The position numbers and the translations under genes were made by a program. The notes beneath the pieces were generated by a model. That model was given only the letters and a program-made list of their open reading frames with translations. It was not told the DNA's origin and did not search any database. Shown in pieces: positions 51,586-60,306 of a stretch of 64,000 nt of DNA. Position 1 is the first letter of the stretch. Every line of letters starts with the position of its first letter. The stretch is from Streptomyces sp. NBC_00878 (GTDB taxonomy: Bacteria > Actinomycetota > Actinomycetes > Streptomycetales > Streptomycetaceae). The stretch covers positions 2,666,001 to 2,730,000 of the forward strand of contig NZ_JAPEOK010000001.1 in the NCBI RefSeq assembly GCF_026341515.1, written 5' to 3'.

Positions 51586-51604
51586 TCAGGTTAGGCTCAC
51601 CTCT
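51586..51604 (+). promoter_or_regulatory. Iron box (DmdR/IdeR/DtxR type) overlapping the start of the Suc/Fer-like gene
   Basis: TCAGGTTAGGCTCACCTCT matches the 19-bp consensus TTAGGTTAGGCTCACCTAA at 16 positions. It ends at the base before the GTG start (51605), so bound repressor would block initiation or very early elongation, consistent with a leaderless message. Confidence 0.8.
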
Positions 51605-52555
51605 GTGAGTACGTGCGCGAAGGTCTCACGGGATCTGGAGGAGCCCCTCGCGGGGACTGCCGCCACCGCGAGGACGTGGCTGCTGGTCGAACAGCCCGGC
51701 CCCTGGGGTGCCAGAGCGCTGACATCGAGCCACCTGGACCCCGCACTCGGCCGAGCGCTGGAGCAGGCCGCAGAGGGCACCGGCGTACGCATCGCGCTGA
51801 TCCGCCGCCCGGGCCGCCACGCCGACTGCCACACGGCCGCCGAGCGCCAGGTGTACGCGGCCCACACAACTCCGGGAAAAGTATGGCTGCACAGGGCCAC
51901 CACGTCGGACCCCGAGCGACTACTCGAACTCGACTTCGCCGAGCTCGGTGACGGCCTGCCGCGGACCTTCGACGCAGCCCTCGACGGCGGCCCGCACACC
52001 GGCGACCCGCTCGCGCTCGTGTGCACCAACGGCAAGCGCGACCGCTGCTGCGCCCTCCTCGGCCGCCCTCTCGCCGCCGAACTCGCCGCCTCCGGAGCGG
52101 ACGGCATATGGGAGGTCACGCATCTGGGGGGCCACCGCTTCTCCCCCACCCTGCTGGTGCTGCCGTTCGGATACGCGTACGGGCGAGCCGAGGCCCACGC
52201 CGTCAAGGAGATCCTCCAGGGCGTACGGGAAGGCCGTGTCGTGACCGAAGGGTGCCGTGGGAGCTCTGCCTGGGAGCGGCCCGGGCAGGCCGCCGAACTG
52301 GCCGTGCGCACGGCGGCGCACGAGGACGCCGCGGGCGCGCTGAGCGTCGTCCGTACGGAGGGTTCGGCGCCCCGCTGGGAGGTGACGGTCGCCCACACCG
52401 ACGGCCGCCGCTGGCTCGTCACCGTCGCCCAGGGCGCGGCGCTGCCGCCCCGCCCCGAGAGCTGCGGCTCGGCTCTCGGCTCTCCGGCCCGGATGGACGT
52501 GCTGGCAGTGCGCGAGCTGTCCCGTACGGCTGTCGCACAGCCCGCGGCCCACTGA
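51605..52555 (+). CDS. Suc/Fer-like (sucrase/ferredoxin-like) iron-sulfur protein
   Basis: 316 residues. Contains LVCTNGKRDRCCALLG (C-x7-CC) in the thioredoxin-like ferredoxin part and WEVTHLGGHRFSPTLLVLP, both typical of PF06999 sucrase/ferredoxin-like proteins that bind a [2Fe-2S] cluster. Despite the name there is no evidence for sucrase activity. Starts at GTG 51605 without a leader. The iron box immediately upstream indicates that it is made under iron limitation, so a role in iron mobilisation or siderophore metabolism is possible (inference). Confidence 0.88.
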   Translation: MSTCAKVSRDLEEPLAGTAATARTWLLVEQPGPWGARALTSSHLDPALGRALEQAAEGTGVRIALIRRPGRHADCHTAAERQVYAAHTTPGKVWLHRATTSDPERLLELDFAELGDGLPRTFDAALDGGPHTGDPLALVCTNGKRDRCCALLGRPLAAELAASGADGIWEVTHLGGHRFSPTLLVLPFGYAYGRAEAHAVKEILQGVREGRVVTEGCRGSSAWERPGQAAELAVRTAAHEDAAGALSVVRTEGSAPRWEVTVAHTDGRRWLVTVAQGAALPPRPESCGSALGSPARMDVLAVRELSRTAVAQPAAH

Positions 52556-52627
52556 CCACCACTCCCAAACAAGATCCACGCCACACCCCCTTAGGCACCG
52601 CGCACCCCTCCCCGTACCGTCATAGGC

Positions 52628-54313
52628 ATGAGCCCCACTCCCCCTGCACGACGACTCCGCCTGGGCATGCCGAAGCGGATGTTCTCGCAGGTGCTGCTGA
52701 TGCAGGTGGCGATCGCCGCCGGAGTCGCTGTCCTCGCGACCGGCTTGTTCCTGGCTCCGCTGAGCGAACAGCTGGACGACCAGGCGATGCGCCGCGCTCT
52801 CGCGATCGCGCAGACCACGGCGGCGCAGCCGCGGCTCGCCGAGGAGATGCTGTCCACGCCGGCCTCTGCCGACGGGCCCGTGCAGACCGAGGCGGAACGG
52901 ATCCGCAAGGCCAGCGGAGCCGAGTACGTCGTGGTGATGAACGTCCGGGGCACGCGCTGGTCGCACACGAACCCCGCCGAGATCGGCGGGCACGTCTCGA
53001 CCGACCCGAGGTCCGCTCTGGCCGGCCGGGAGGTCATGGAGATCGACAGCGGCACCCTGGGCCGCTCGGCGCGCGGCAAGGTGCCGTTGCGGGACGGCGA
53101 CGGCCGCATCGTGGGTGCGGTCTCGGTCGGCATCGAGTACGACAGCGTGCGCGCCCGCCTCATCCACGCGATCCCCGGGCTCTTCGCGTACGCGGGAGGA
53201 GCCATGGCCGTCGGCGCGCTGGCCGCCTATCTGATCTCACGGCGGGTGCAACGGCAGACCCGTGACCTGGCCTTCTCGGACATCGCCGGGCTTCTGGCGG
53301 AGCGCGAGGCGATGCTGCACGGCATCAGGGAGGGCGTCGTCGCGCTGGACCGCGGAGGCAGGATCCGGCTCCTCAACGACGAGGCCCGGCGCCTGCTCGG
53401 AATCGGCGACGAGGCCGTCGGACAGCCCCTCGACACAGCGCTCGGAGAGGGCCGTACGACCGATGTGCTGGCCGGGACCGTCACCGGAACCGATCTGCTC
53501 ACCGTCCGCGGCCAGCGTGTCCTGGTCGCCAACCGCATGCCCACCGACGACGGCGGTGCCGTCGCCACCCTGCGCGACCGCACCGAACTGGAGCAGCTGG
53601 GCCGCGAACTCGACTCCACACGCGGCCTGATCGACGCCCTGCGCGCCCAGGACCACGAACACGCCAACCGCATGCACACCCTGCTCGGGCTGCTGGAACT
53701 GGAGATGTTCGACGACGCCGTGGAATTCGTCGGCGAGGTGGTCGGTGACCACAGGGCGACCGCGGAACAGGTCACGGAAAAGATCCATGACCCGTTGCTC
53801 GCCGCCCTGCTGGTGGGCAAGGCCACCGTCGCGGCGGAGCGCGGAGTGGCCCTGTGGATCTCGGACACGACGCTGTTCCCTGACCGGTTGATCGACCCGA
53901 GAGGGCTGGTCACCATCGTCGGGAACCTCGTCGACAACGCACTCGACGCCGCCGCGGGCACCCTCCACGCGCGCGTGGAGGTCGAATTGCGTGCGGAAGG
54001 GCGCACGGCCGTCCTCAGGGTGCGGGACACAGGGCCCGGAATCCCCGCCGAACAGCGCGAGTTGATCTTCACGGACGGGTGGTCCACCAAGAAGCCCCCG
54101 GCCCACCGGAAGCGCGGAATCGGCCTCTCCCTTGTGCGCAGGCTCGCCGAACGGCAAGGGGGCAGCGCCCGGGTCTCGGAGGCGGACGGCGGAGGCGCCG
54201 AGTTCACCATCGTGCTCCCGGAGGCACTGGCCGAGCCGGGACTCGCACCGGAACCCACGCCCGGCCTCGTGCTGGAGAGTGCCACCACGACCATCAACGA
54301 GGAGTCGCGATGA
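52628..54313 (+). CDS. Sensor histidine kinase, CitA/DcuS type
   Basis: 561 residues. TM1 (~20-45), an extracytoplasmic PASTA-free PAS-like sensor (~46-175, with VVVMNVRGTRWSHTNPAEIG, the CitA-type fold), TM2 (~180-200), a cytoplasmic PAS, a DcuS/CitA-type phospho-acceptor DHEHANRMHTLLG (His343) and an HATPase (NLVDNALDAA, DTGPGIP, GIGLSLVRRLAE). These kinases sense citrate, C4-dicarboxylates or similar. ATG 52628 has no obvious Shine-Dalgarno and may be leaderless. It overlaps the response regulator gene by 4 nt. Confidence 0.92.
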   Translation: MSPTPPARRLRLGMPKRMFSQVLLMQVAIAAGVAVLATGLFLAPLSEQLDDQAMRRALAIAQTTAAQPRLAEEMLSTPASADGPVQTEAERIRKASGAEYVVVMNVRGTRWSHTNPAEIGGHVSTDPRSALAGREVMEIDSGTLGRSARGKVPLRDGDGRIVGAVSVGIEYDSVRARLIHAIPGLFAYAGGAMAVGALAAYLISRRVQRQTRDLAFSDIAGLLAEREAMLHGIREGVVALDRGGRIRLLNDEARRLLGIGDEAVGQPLDTALGEGRTTDVLAGTVTGTDLLTVRGQRVLVANRMPTDDGGAVATLRDRTELEQLGRELDSTRGLIDALRAQDHEHANRMHTLLGLLELEMFDDAVEFVGEVVGDHRATAEQVTEKIHDPLLAALLVGKATVAAERGVALWISDTTLFPDRLIDPRGLVTIVGNLVDNALDAAAGTLHARVEVELRAEGRTAVLRVRDTGPGIPAEQRELIFTDGWSTKKPPAHRKRGIGLSLVRRLAERQGGSARVSEADGGGAEFTIVLPEALAEPGLAPEPTPGLVLESATTTINEESR

Positions 54314-54990
54314 TCGAGGTACTGGTCGTGGACGACGACATCCGGGTCGCCCGGGTCAACGCCGCCTATGTGGAGAAGGTCGCGGGCTTCCATGTCGCGG
54401 GCGAGGCGCATTCCGCGGCGGAGGCACTGCGGCAGCTGGAGGCACTGCCCCGGCTGGATCTGGTGCTCCTCGACCACTATCTGCCGGACGAGACGGGCCT
54501 CGCGGTCGTCCAGGAGATGCGCAGACGTGGTCACCAGACCGACGTGATCATGGTGACCGCGGCCCGTGACGTCTCCACGGTCCAGGCGGCGATGCGGCAG
54601 GGCGCGCTCCAGTACCTGGTGAAACCATTCGCCTTCGCCGGACTGCGCGCCAAGCTGGAGGCGTACGCGGACCTGCGCCGCACCCTCGACGGCGGCGGCG
54701 AGGCCGAACAGGCCGAGGTCGACCGGATCTTCGGCGCTCTGTCAGCGGGCTCGGAGCCCGGACTGCCCAAAGGGCACTCCCCCACCACCGCGGAGGCCGT
54801 ACGGCGGGCCCTGGTGACCGCGGAAGGCCCTCTGTCGGCCCAGGAGATCGCCGACCGGACGGGGCTGAGCCGCCAGACCGCCCAGCGCTATCTGAAGCTC
54901 CTGGAGCGCACGGGACGGGCCACGCTGACCCTGAAATACGGTGACGCGGGCCGCCCGGAGCACCGTTACATCTGGGCGACCCGCGCCTGA
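54310..54990 (+). CDS. Response regulator, CitB/DctR type
   Basis: 226 residues. Receiver (VLVVDDD, phospho-acceptor Asp55 in LVLLDHYLPDETG, Lys in LVKPF) and a C-terminal helix-turn-helix (LSAQEIADRTGLSRQTAQRY, LKLLERTGRATLTLKYGD). It overlaps the kinase stop (ATGA). The likely target is the convergent solute-binding-protein gene or an equivalent transporter (family behaviour). A close paralogue lies at 57329-58021. Confidence 0.92.
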   Translation: MIEVLVVDDDIRVARVNAAYVEKVAGFHVAGEAHSAAEALRQLEALPRLDLVLLDHYLPDETGLAVVQEMRRRGHQTDVIMVTAARDVSTVQAAMRQGALQYLVKPFAFAGLRAKLEAYADLRRTLDGGGEAEQAEVDRIFGALSAGSEPGLPKGHSPTTAEAVRRALVTAEGPLSAQEIADRTGLSRQTAQRYLKLLERTGRATLTLKYGDAGRPEHRYIWATRA

Positions 54991-55033
54991 GGACACGGCC
55001 ACAGAAGGGGGGAAGGGACCGCGCCCCGCCTCA

Positions 55034-55062
55034 GTACGGCTGTCAGGGGAGTACAGCCGTAC
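55034..55062. terminator. Hairpin between the response regulator and solute-binding protein genes
   Basis: 10-bp perfect stem (55034-55043 with 55053-55062) and a 9-nt loop between convergent genes; no T-run. Confidence 0.6.
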
Positions 55063-55110
55063 GAGGAGCTGTCCGGCGGTTCGCGAGGAGTCGGTCGGCG
55101 GTTGAGGAGC

Positions 55111-56166
55111 TCAGTCCACGACCTTCTCGACGAACTCGGTGGTGTACGTCTTGCCGAGGTCCACGTCCGCTTTCTTGACGGCGGGGTTGAACGCCTTGAG
55201 CACCTTCTCGACGGTCTCGGGACCGTCCTCGGGCATCACGCCGTCCTGGGTGAACATCGGCAGGGTGCTCTGGATCGCGCCCGCGTAGAGCGTCTCGTTG
55301 CCCCCCGAGTAGTCGTCCGGCATCTCGTCGGCGATCTCTCTGGCGCTGTGCGCGGCCATCCACTTGAGGGTCTTCACGAAGGCGTTGGCCAGCTTCTGGA
55401 CCGTCTCCTTGTTGTCGTTCACCCACTCCGTCTGCATGTAGAGGCTGGACGACGGGTACGCGCCGCCGAGCGCCTCGTCCGAACCCGCCGGCGTGCGCAT
55501 GTCGAGGATCACCTTGCCGGTGTTGGCGGCCAGGATCGTGGCGACGGTCGGGTCGGTCGTCATGCCGCCGTCGATGGTGCCCTTCTTGAGCGCCGAGATG
55601 AAACTCTCTCCCGCGCCGACCGGAACGGTCTTGAACTCGCTGACGGGCACACCGTTCTTGACGGCGAGGTACTTGGTGAGGAAGTCGGTCGAGGAGCCGA
55701 CGCCGGTGACACCGAGCTTCTTGCCCTTGAAGTCCTCCGGTGAAGCGATCTCGGTCGCCGCCTTGTTGGAGACGATCTGGACCTCGCCGGGCGCGTGCGA
55801 GAACTGCACGACCGACTGGACGTCCTCGCCCTTGACCTGCAGATCGAGGGTGTGGTCGTAGAAACCGACGGCTCCCTGGACCTCCCCGGAGACGAGCGCG
55901 GTCTCGGCGTCCACACCGGCCGGCTCGCCCAGCAGTTCCACGTCGAGGCCCTCGTCGTCGAAGTGGCCGAGCCGCTCGGTCAGCATCGCCGGCAGGTAGA
56001 TGACCTTGTCCAGGCCGCCGACCATGATCTTGACCTTCTCCCCCTTGCCGCCCCCTTGGCCTGCGGCGGACGCCGATCCGGCCCCGTCATTGACACAGGC
56101 GGTAAGCGTGGAGAGGACAAGCAGGCCGGCGGCTGCCAGCACCCCGTGTCTGGGGGTCTTGGGCAT
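55111..56166 (-). CDS. Solute-binding lipoprotein (NMT1/SsuA type) of an ABC importer
   Basis: 351 residues. Lipoprotein signal with lipobox LSTLTAC (Cys24), then a Gly/Ser linker and an SBP domain resembling NitT/TauT-type (VKIMVGGLDKVIYLPAMLTE, GSSTDFLTKYLA, GMTTDPTVATILAA). It would capture an organic nutrient such as an aromatic, thiamin precursor or sulfonate; the ligand is unknown. ATG 56166 has AAGGACGTG upstream. The genes that should encode its permease and ATPase (56395-57168) are decayed, so it is orphaned unless it uses another transporter. Confidence 0.9.
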   Translation of the reverse strand: MPKTPRHGVLAAAGLLVLSTLTACVNDGAGSASAAGQGGGKGEKVKIMVGGLDKVIYLPAMLTERLGHFDDEGLDVELLGEPAGVDAETALVSGEVQGAVGFYDHTLDLQVKGEDVQSVVQFSHAPGEVQIVSNKAATEIASPEDFKGKKLGVTGVGSSTDFLTKYLAVKNGVPVSEFKTVPVGAGESFISALKKGTIDGGMTTDPTVATILAANTGKVILDMRTPAGSDEALGGAYPSSSLYMQTEWVNDNKETVQKLANAFVKTLKWMAAHSAREIADEMPDDYSGGNETLYAGAIQSTLPMFTQDGVMPEDGPETVEKVLKAFNPAVKKADVDLGKTYTTEFVEKVVD

Positions 56167-56394
56167 GTTCGTTCACGTCCTTGTGAAGAAGGCGGTGCGG
56201 GGAAAACAGGTGCCCTGGAGAGGCCGGTGACGGGGGACCGGTGCTCTGCCGGAAAGGCCGGTGAGGAAGGCAAACCGGTGTCCAGGAGAGGGCTGTCGGC
56301 GAAATGGGCCTCTTGGGGAGGCGCTTTACAAATCAGGCTCCTAGGAGGGGCGTTCGGCCCATGTGTGCCCTCAGGAGGGCGATCAGCTCTCGGA

Positions 56395-56673
56395 CTACGA
56401 CGGCTCCCGCCGGAAGGTGCGGCGCAGCGCGATGCCCTTGGCCATACCGATGGACTCGCCCGGGATCGCGCCGATCAGGGCGAAGCCGAAGCCGGCCTGG
56501 CGGCTCGTGAAGGTCCGTGGCGTGGCGGACCCGATGACCACCTGGCGCGTCACCCGACGGTCGCTCGCTTCCAGGCCCCGCACGCGGGAGACCGTAGGAG
56601 CCCGCTTGGTGATCGCGGCGGCGGCCGGCGCGGTGAGCGTCCCGGGGGTGACGTCAGGCCGCATCGGCGGCAT
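56395..56673 (-). pseudogene. ABC permease, 5' and internal remnant
   Basis: Starts with ATG 56671-56673 nested in the 3' end of the ATPase remnant (MPPMRPDVTPGTL), keeps the recognisable permease piece GFGFALIGAIPGESIGMAKG (normally near EF/Y-IG-xxGLG in the inner-membrane domain), then ends prematurely. Only about 90 of roughly 260 codons remain and most membrane spans are missing. It reads in the same frame as the first half of the ATPase remnant, so the two form one chance long open frame. Confidence 0.7.
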
Positions 56674-57168
56674 CCCTCTCGCGGGTGATGCGGACCTCTT
56701 CGTCGGGGTCCTCCCAACGCTCGCGGTAGACGGTGATGACCGTGGCCGCAGACTCACCGACCCGTCTTCGCGCGCTCGCGGCAGATCGTTGTCGAGGACC
56801 CGTTGCACGGTGATAGGACCCGCCGTCAACACGACACACTCGTCCGAGAGGGGCATGAAGTCCCTGGGGGTGTGGGTGACGAAGACGACCGAGTCACGCG
56901 GGCCCTGCCCCTCCCTCTGGTCGAGCGATTCGTCCGGCACGAGGGCCTCGCGCTCCAGGGGGTCTTCGAGGCCGCTGACGAGGGTCGGGGCGGCCGAAGT
57001 CGGGGTGGCCGGCCTGCCGCAGCCCGTGGGATCCACCACGGCCACGAACCCGCCACGTCCCACGGTCGGACCGAGCCCGCTGACGGCCGTGTGCATTTCC
57101 TTCGCCAGAGTTGTGAAGACCTTGCGCACGCCTCGCGGTGCGAGGGCGGGGCCGGTGTCTGCGCTCAT
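56654..57168 (-). pseudogene. ABC ATPase remnant with destroyed Walker A and internal deletion
   Basis: ATG 57168 begins MSADTGPALAPRGVRKVFTT, typical of NitT/TauT-type ATPases. The Walker A is DPTGCGRPAT instead of GPTGCGKST, losing the essential Gly and Lys. Following SGLEDPL, the Q-loop, signature and Walker B are missing and the text resumes at VVFVTHTPRDFMPLSDE (H-loop) and GPITVQRVLDNDLPRARE. The true C-terminus ERWEDPDEEVRITRERDAADAA-type ending occurs in another frame, showing a frameshift. Not functional. Confidence 0.8.
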
Positions 57169-57328
57169 GCCCCGCGACCGTAGCCGTGGCCTGCGTCGTG
57201 GCATCAGTCTTGTGTGCGCAAGGCGCTCTTCTGCCTGCAGAAGGGTGTTGTGCTCTTTCTGCTCGCTCCACAACACTGGGGCCGACAGCACGAGCTCACC
57301 GCTCGCCCGGGCTCGGAGAGAGAGGCCG

Positions 57329-58021
57329 ATGATTGACGTCCTGGTCGTGGACGACGACTTCCGTGTCGCCGAAATCAACGCCAAGTTCGTGGGAAAGGTT
57401 CCCGGCTTCCGGGTGGCCGCCCACGCGCACAGCGCTGCCCAGGCCCTGGATGCGGTGGGCCGCGAGCCCGTCGACCTGATCCTGCTCGACCACTATCTGC
57501 CCGACCAGACTGGCCTCGAACTCGTCCAGCGGATGCGGGAGCTGGGCATTGGCGCGGACGTCATCATGATCACCGCAGCCGGTGACGTGGAGACCGTACG
57601 GGCCGCGATGCGGCTGGGTGCCCTGCACTACCTGGTCAAGCCGTTCACGTTCGCCGCGCTGCGCACGCGGCTCGAGTCGTACGCCGCGCTGCGCCGCACC
57701 GTCGACAGAGTCAGCGACCAGGGCGTGGCAGGACAGGAGCAGGTGGACCGCATGTTCGGCGCACTGCGCACTGCGCCCGCCCCGTCCTCGCCGGGCCTGC
57801 CCAGCGGTCATTCGGAGCCGACCACGGACCTGATCTGCACCGTCCTCCACCAGGCCGGCCACCCGCTCTCGGCCCACGAGGTCGCCGCCGAGACAGGCCT
57901 CAGCCGCTCCACCGCCCAGCGCTACCTGCGCTACCTGGAACAGGCCGGCCGTCTCCGTCTCTCACTCAAGTACGGGGACACGGGGCGTCCGGAACACCGC
58001 TACGCGTGGGTAGCGCCCTGA
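57329..58021 (+). CDS. Second CitB-type response regulator, without an adjacent kinase
   Basis: 230 residues. Receiver with VLVVDDD, Asp54 in LILLDHYLPDQTG and LVKPF; C-terminal HTH (LSAHEVAAETGLSRSTAQRY, LRYLEQAGRLRLSLKYGD). It aligns along its full length with the regulator at 54310-54990 and is clearly a paralogue. ATG 57329 has GAGAGAGAGG upstream. No kinase gene adjoins; the neighbours are the decayed ABC genes (divergent) and the symporter (convergent). It may take its signal from the CitA-type kinase 3 kb upstream. Confidence 0.9.
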   Translation: MIDVLVVDDDFRVAEINAKFVGKVPGFRVAAHAHSAAQALDAVGREPVDLILLDHYLPDQTGLELVQRMRELGIGADVIMITAAGDVETVRAAMRLGALHYLVKPFTFAALRTRLESYAALRRTVDRVSDQGVAGQEQVDRMFGALRTAPAPSSPGLPSGHSEPTTDLICTVLHQAGHPLSAHEVAAETGLSRSTAQRYLRYLEQAGRLRLSLKYGDTGRPEHRYAWVAP

Positions 58022-58118
58022 GGCGGTGCCCCCTGCCGGAGCGCCTTGCGGGAAGGCATCCCGCCGGTCGGCCTCGCCAGCCGGACCGCCTCGCCCGCAG
58101 GTTCATCCTTCCCGTCGG

Positions 58119-59711
58119 TCAAACCGCCCCTGCCCCCGTGAGCGCCCGCACCTCGGTTTCGGCATGCTTGGCCTCGTCCGGCGGCTCCGCCGAGGTGACC
58201 GTGCCGAGCCAGCCCGCGAGGAAACCCAGCGGGATCGACACCAGGCCCGGGTTCTCCAGCGGGAAGTACTGGAGGTCGGCACCGGGGAACAGCGACGCGG
58301 GACTGCCCGACACCACAGGCGACAGCACCACGAGCACCAGGGCCGGCACCAGTCCCCCGTACACGGACCACACCGCGCCGCGCGTCGTGAAGTTCCGCCA
58401 GAACAGCGAGTACAGCAGCACCGGCAGATTCGCCGACGCGGCGACGGCGAAGGCGAGTCCCACCAGGAAGGCCACATTGAGGTCGCGCGCGAGCAGACCC
58501 AACGCGATGGCGATGACACCGACACCGACCGCCGCGGTCCGGGCCACGGCCACCTCGCTGTGCGGCTTAGCACGCCGCCGTCGCAGCGACGCGTACAGGT
58601 CGTGGGCCACAGACGCGGAGGAGGCGAGCGTGATCCCCGCGACCACCGCGAGGATCGTGGCGAAGGCGATCGCGGCGACGATCGCGAACAGAACCGTTCC
58701 TCCGGTGGAACCCGCGCCGCCGCCCAGATCGAGCGCCAACAGCGGAACCGCCGTGTTCCCGGCCGCGTTCGACCCACGGACGGCATCCGGACCGACGATC
58801 GCCGCCGCCCCGAACCCCAGCACGATCGTCATCAGGTAGAACCCGCCGATCAGGCCGATCGACCAGACGACCGAACGGCGCGCGGCGCGCGCGGTCGGCA
58901 CGGTGTAGAAGCGCGACAGGATGTGCGGCAGCCCGGCCGTGCCCAGCACGAGCGCCAGTCCCAGGCTGATGAAATCGAGGCGCGCGGTCCAGTCCCCGCC
59001 GTACTTCAAACCCGGCGCGAGAAACGACGTCCCGTGCCCGCTCCGCTCCGCCGCCGTACGCAGCAACTGGTCGAAGTCCCCGTGGAACCGCACCAGGACG
59101 AGCACGGTCAGCGCGATCGCTCCGCCCATCAGCAGGACCGCCTTGACGATCTGGATCCAGGTGGTGGCCCGCATCCCTCCCATCGACACATAGACGACCA
59201 TGAGCGCCCCGACACCGATGACCGTCCAGGCCTGGGCCGCCTCGCTCGTGCCCCCGAGCAGCAGCGCGACCAGGCTGCCCGCGCCCACCATCTGCGCCAC
59301 CAGGTACAGCACGGACACGGTCACCGAGGACGTTCCCGCCGCGATCCGCACCGGCCGCTCGCTCATACGGGCCGCGACGACGTCCGCGAGCGTGAACCGC
59401 CCGCAGTTGCGCACCAGTTCAGCGACGAGGAACAGCACGACCAGCCAGGCGACGAGAAAGCCCACCGAATACAGCAACCCGTCATAGCCGAAGAGCGCGA
59501 TCAGACCCGAGATGCCGAGGAAGGAGGCGGCGGACATATAGTCACCGGCGATGGCAAAACCATTCTCCATGGGCGAGAAAAGCCGTCCGCCCGCGTAGAA
59601 CTCCTCCGCCGAACCATGCCGGTGGCGGCTCACCCAGGTCGTGATTCCCAGGGTGACCGCGACGAACGCGCTGAACAGCAGCAGCGCCAGCGTCTGATGG
59701 TTCCCGGTCAC
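58119..59711 (-). CDS. Cation/carboxylate symporter (ActP/MctC-like, SSS family)
   Basis: 530 residues with about 13 membrane spans. Family signatures are present: GRLFSPMENGFAIAGDYMSA near the N-terminus, QMVGAGSLVALL, VYVSMGGMRATTWIQIVKA and GLPHILSRFYTVPTARAARRS. ActP/MctC proteins import acetate, pyruvate or propionate with Na+ or H+. The start is GTG 59709-59711, overlapping the stop of the upstream DUF485 gene (GTGA), the standard DUF485-symporter pair. Convergent with the second CitB-type regulator, which could control it (inference). Confidence 0.93.
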   Translation of the reverse strand: MTGNHQTLALLLFSAFVAVTLGITTWVSRHRHGSAEEFYAGGRLFSPMENGFAIAGDYMSAASFLGISGLIALFGYDGLLYSVGFLVAWLVVLFLVAELVRNCGRFTLADVVAARMSERPVRIAAGTSSVTVSVLYLVAQMVGAGSLVALLLGGTSEAAQAWTVIGVGALMVVYVSMGGMRATTWIQIVKAVLLMGGAIALTVLVLVRFHGDFDQLLRTAAERSGHGTSFLAPGLKYGGDWTARLDFISLGLALVLGTAGLPHILSRFYTVPTARAARRSVVWSIGLIGGFYLMTIVLGFGAAAIVGPDAVRGSNAAGNTAVPLLALDLGGGAGSTGGTVLFAIVAAIAFATILAVVAGITLASSASVAHDLYASLRRRRAKPHSEVAVARTAAVGVGVIAIALGLLARDLNVAFLVGLAFAVAASANLPVLLYSLFWRNFTTRGAVWSVYGGLVPALVLVVLSPVVSGSPASLFPGADLQYFPLENPGLVSIPLGFLAGWLGTVTSAEPPDEAKHAETEVRALTGAGAV

Positions 59712-60202
59712 CGCTCACCACCCGCGACGCTTCGCGTCAGCTCCTGTGTGTCCCAGCGCAGATCGAGCGCGGCCCGGTCTCTGCGCAGCCGGGCATGCCG
59801 CGCGTACGCCCAGGTGAACAGGAACGTCGTGAGGAACTGTCCGAACCCCGCGAGCATCGCCACGTTCACCGCGCCGACGACGGGCCGCGCCATGAAGTCC
59901 GGAGCCGTCGTCGCCGTCACCACATAGCCCACGTACCAGGCGAAGAAGACGGCTACGGCCGGGACCACGAACCTCCGGTACCGGCTGCGCACCTCCTGGA
60001 AGGCCGCGCTGCGCTGCACCTCCAGATAGATGTCGGCCGTGCGGGCGGTTCGGTCCTCGTGCTCCCCTCGCGCGGGCGGCACGGCAGGAGCGGGCGCACC
60101 CGTACTGTCCAACTCGCCCCAGCCGGAGGCGAGCGCGTCGTACCAGGGGTCGTCGAACCGGACCTTTCCGGAGCCGGAGTCGGGACCGTCGTACTTCTCC
60201 AC
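59708..60202 (-). CDS. DUF485 membrane protein, partner of the symporter
   Basis: 164 residues. An acidic cytoplasmic N-terminus, then the DUF485 domain (RSAAFQEVRSRYRRFVVP, then two spans VAVFFAWYVGYVVTATTA and VAMLAGFGQFLTTFLFTWAY, ending in YARHARLRRDR). DUF485 proteins accompany ActP-type symporters. I start at GTG 60200-60202 (AAGGAG upstream) over TTG 60244. The stop overlaps the symporter start. Leads a two-gene operon. Confidence 0.9.
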   Translation of the reverse strand: MEKYDGPDSGSGKVRFDDPWYDALASGWGELDSTGAPAPAVPPARGEHEDRTARTADIYLEVQRSAAFQEVRSRYRRFVVPAVAVFFAWYVGYVVTATTAPDFMARPVVGAVNVAMLAGFGQFLTTFLFTWAYARHARLRRDRAALDLRWDTQELTRSVAGGER

Positions 60203-60306
60203 CGAACTCTCCTTGTCCGCTGCCCGTTTCGGCCGCGTGCCCAAGGATGGACAGAACGGGAAGATCCCAGACTCTTCTCTCCGCGCTCTTCACCCCATCA
60301 GGTGAC

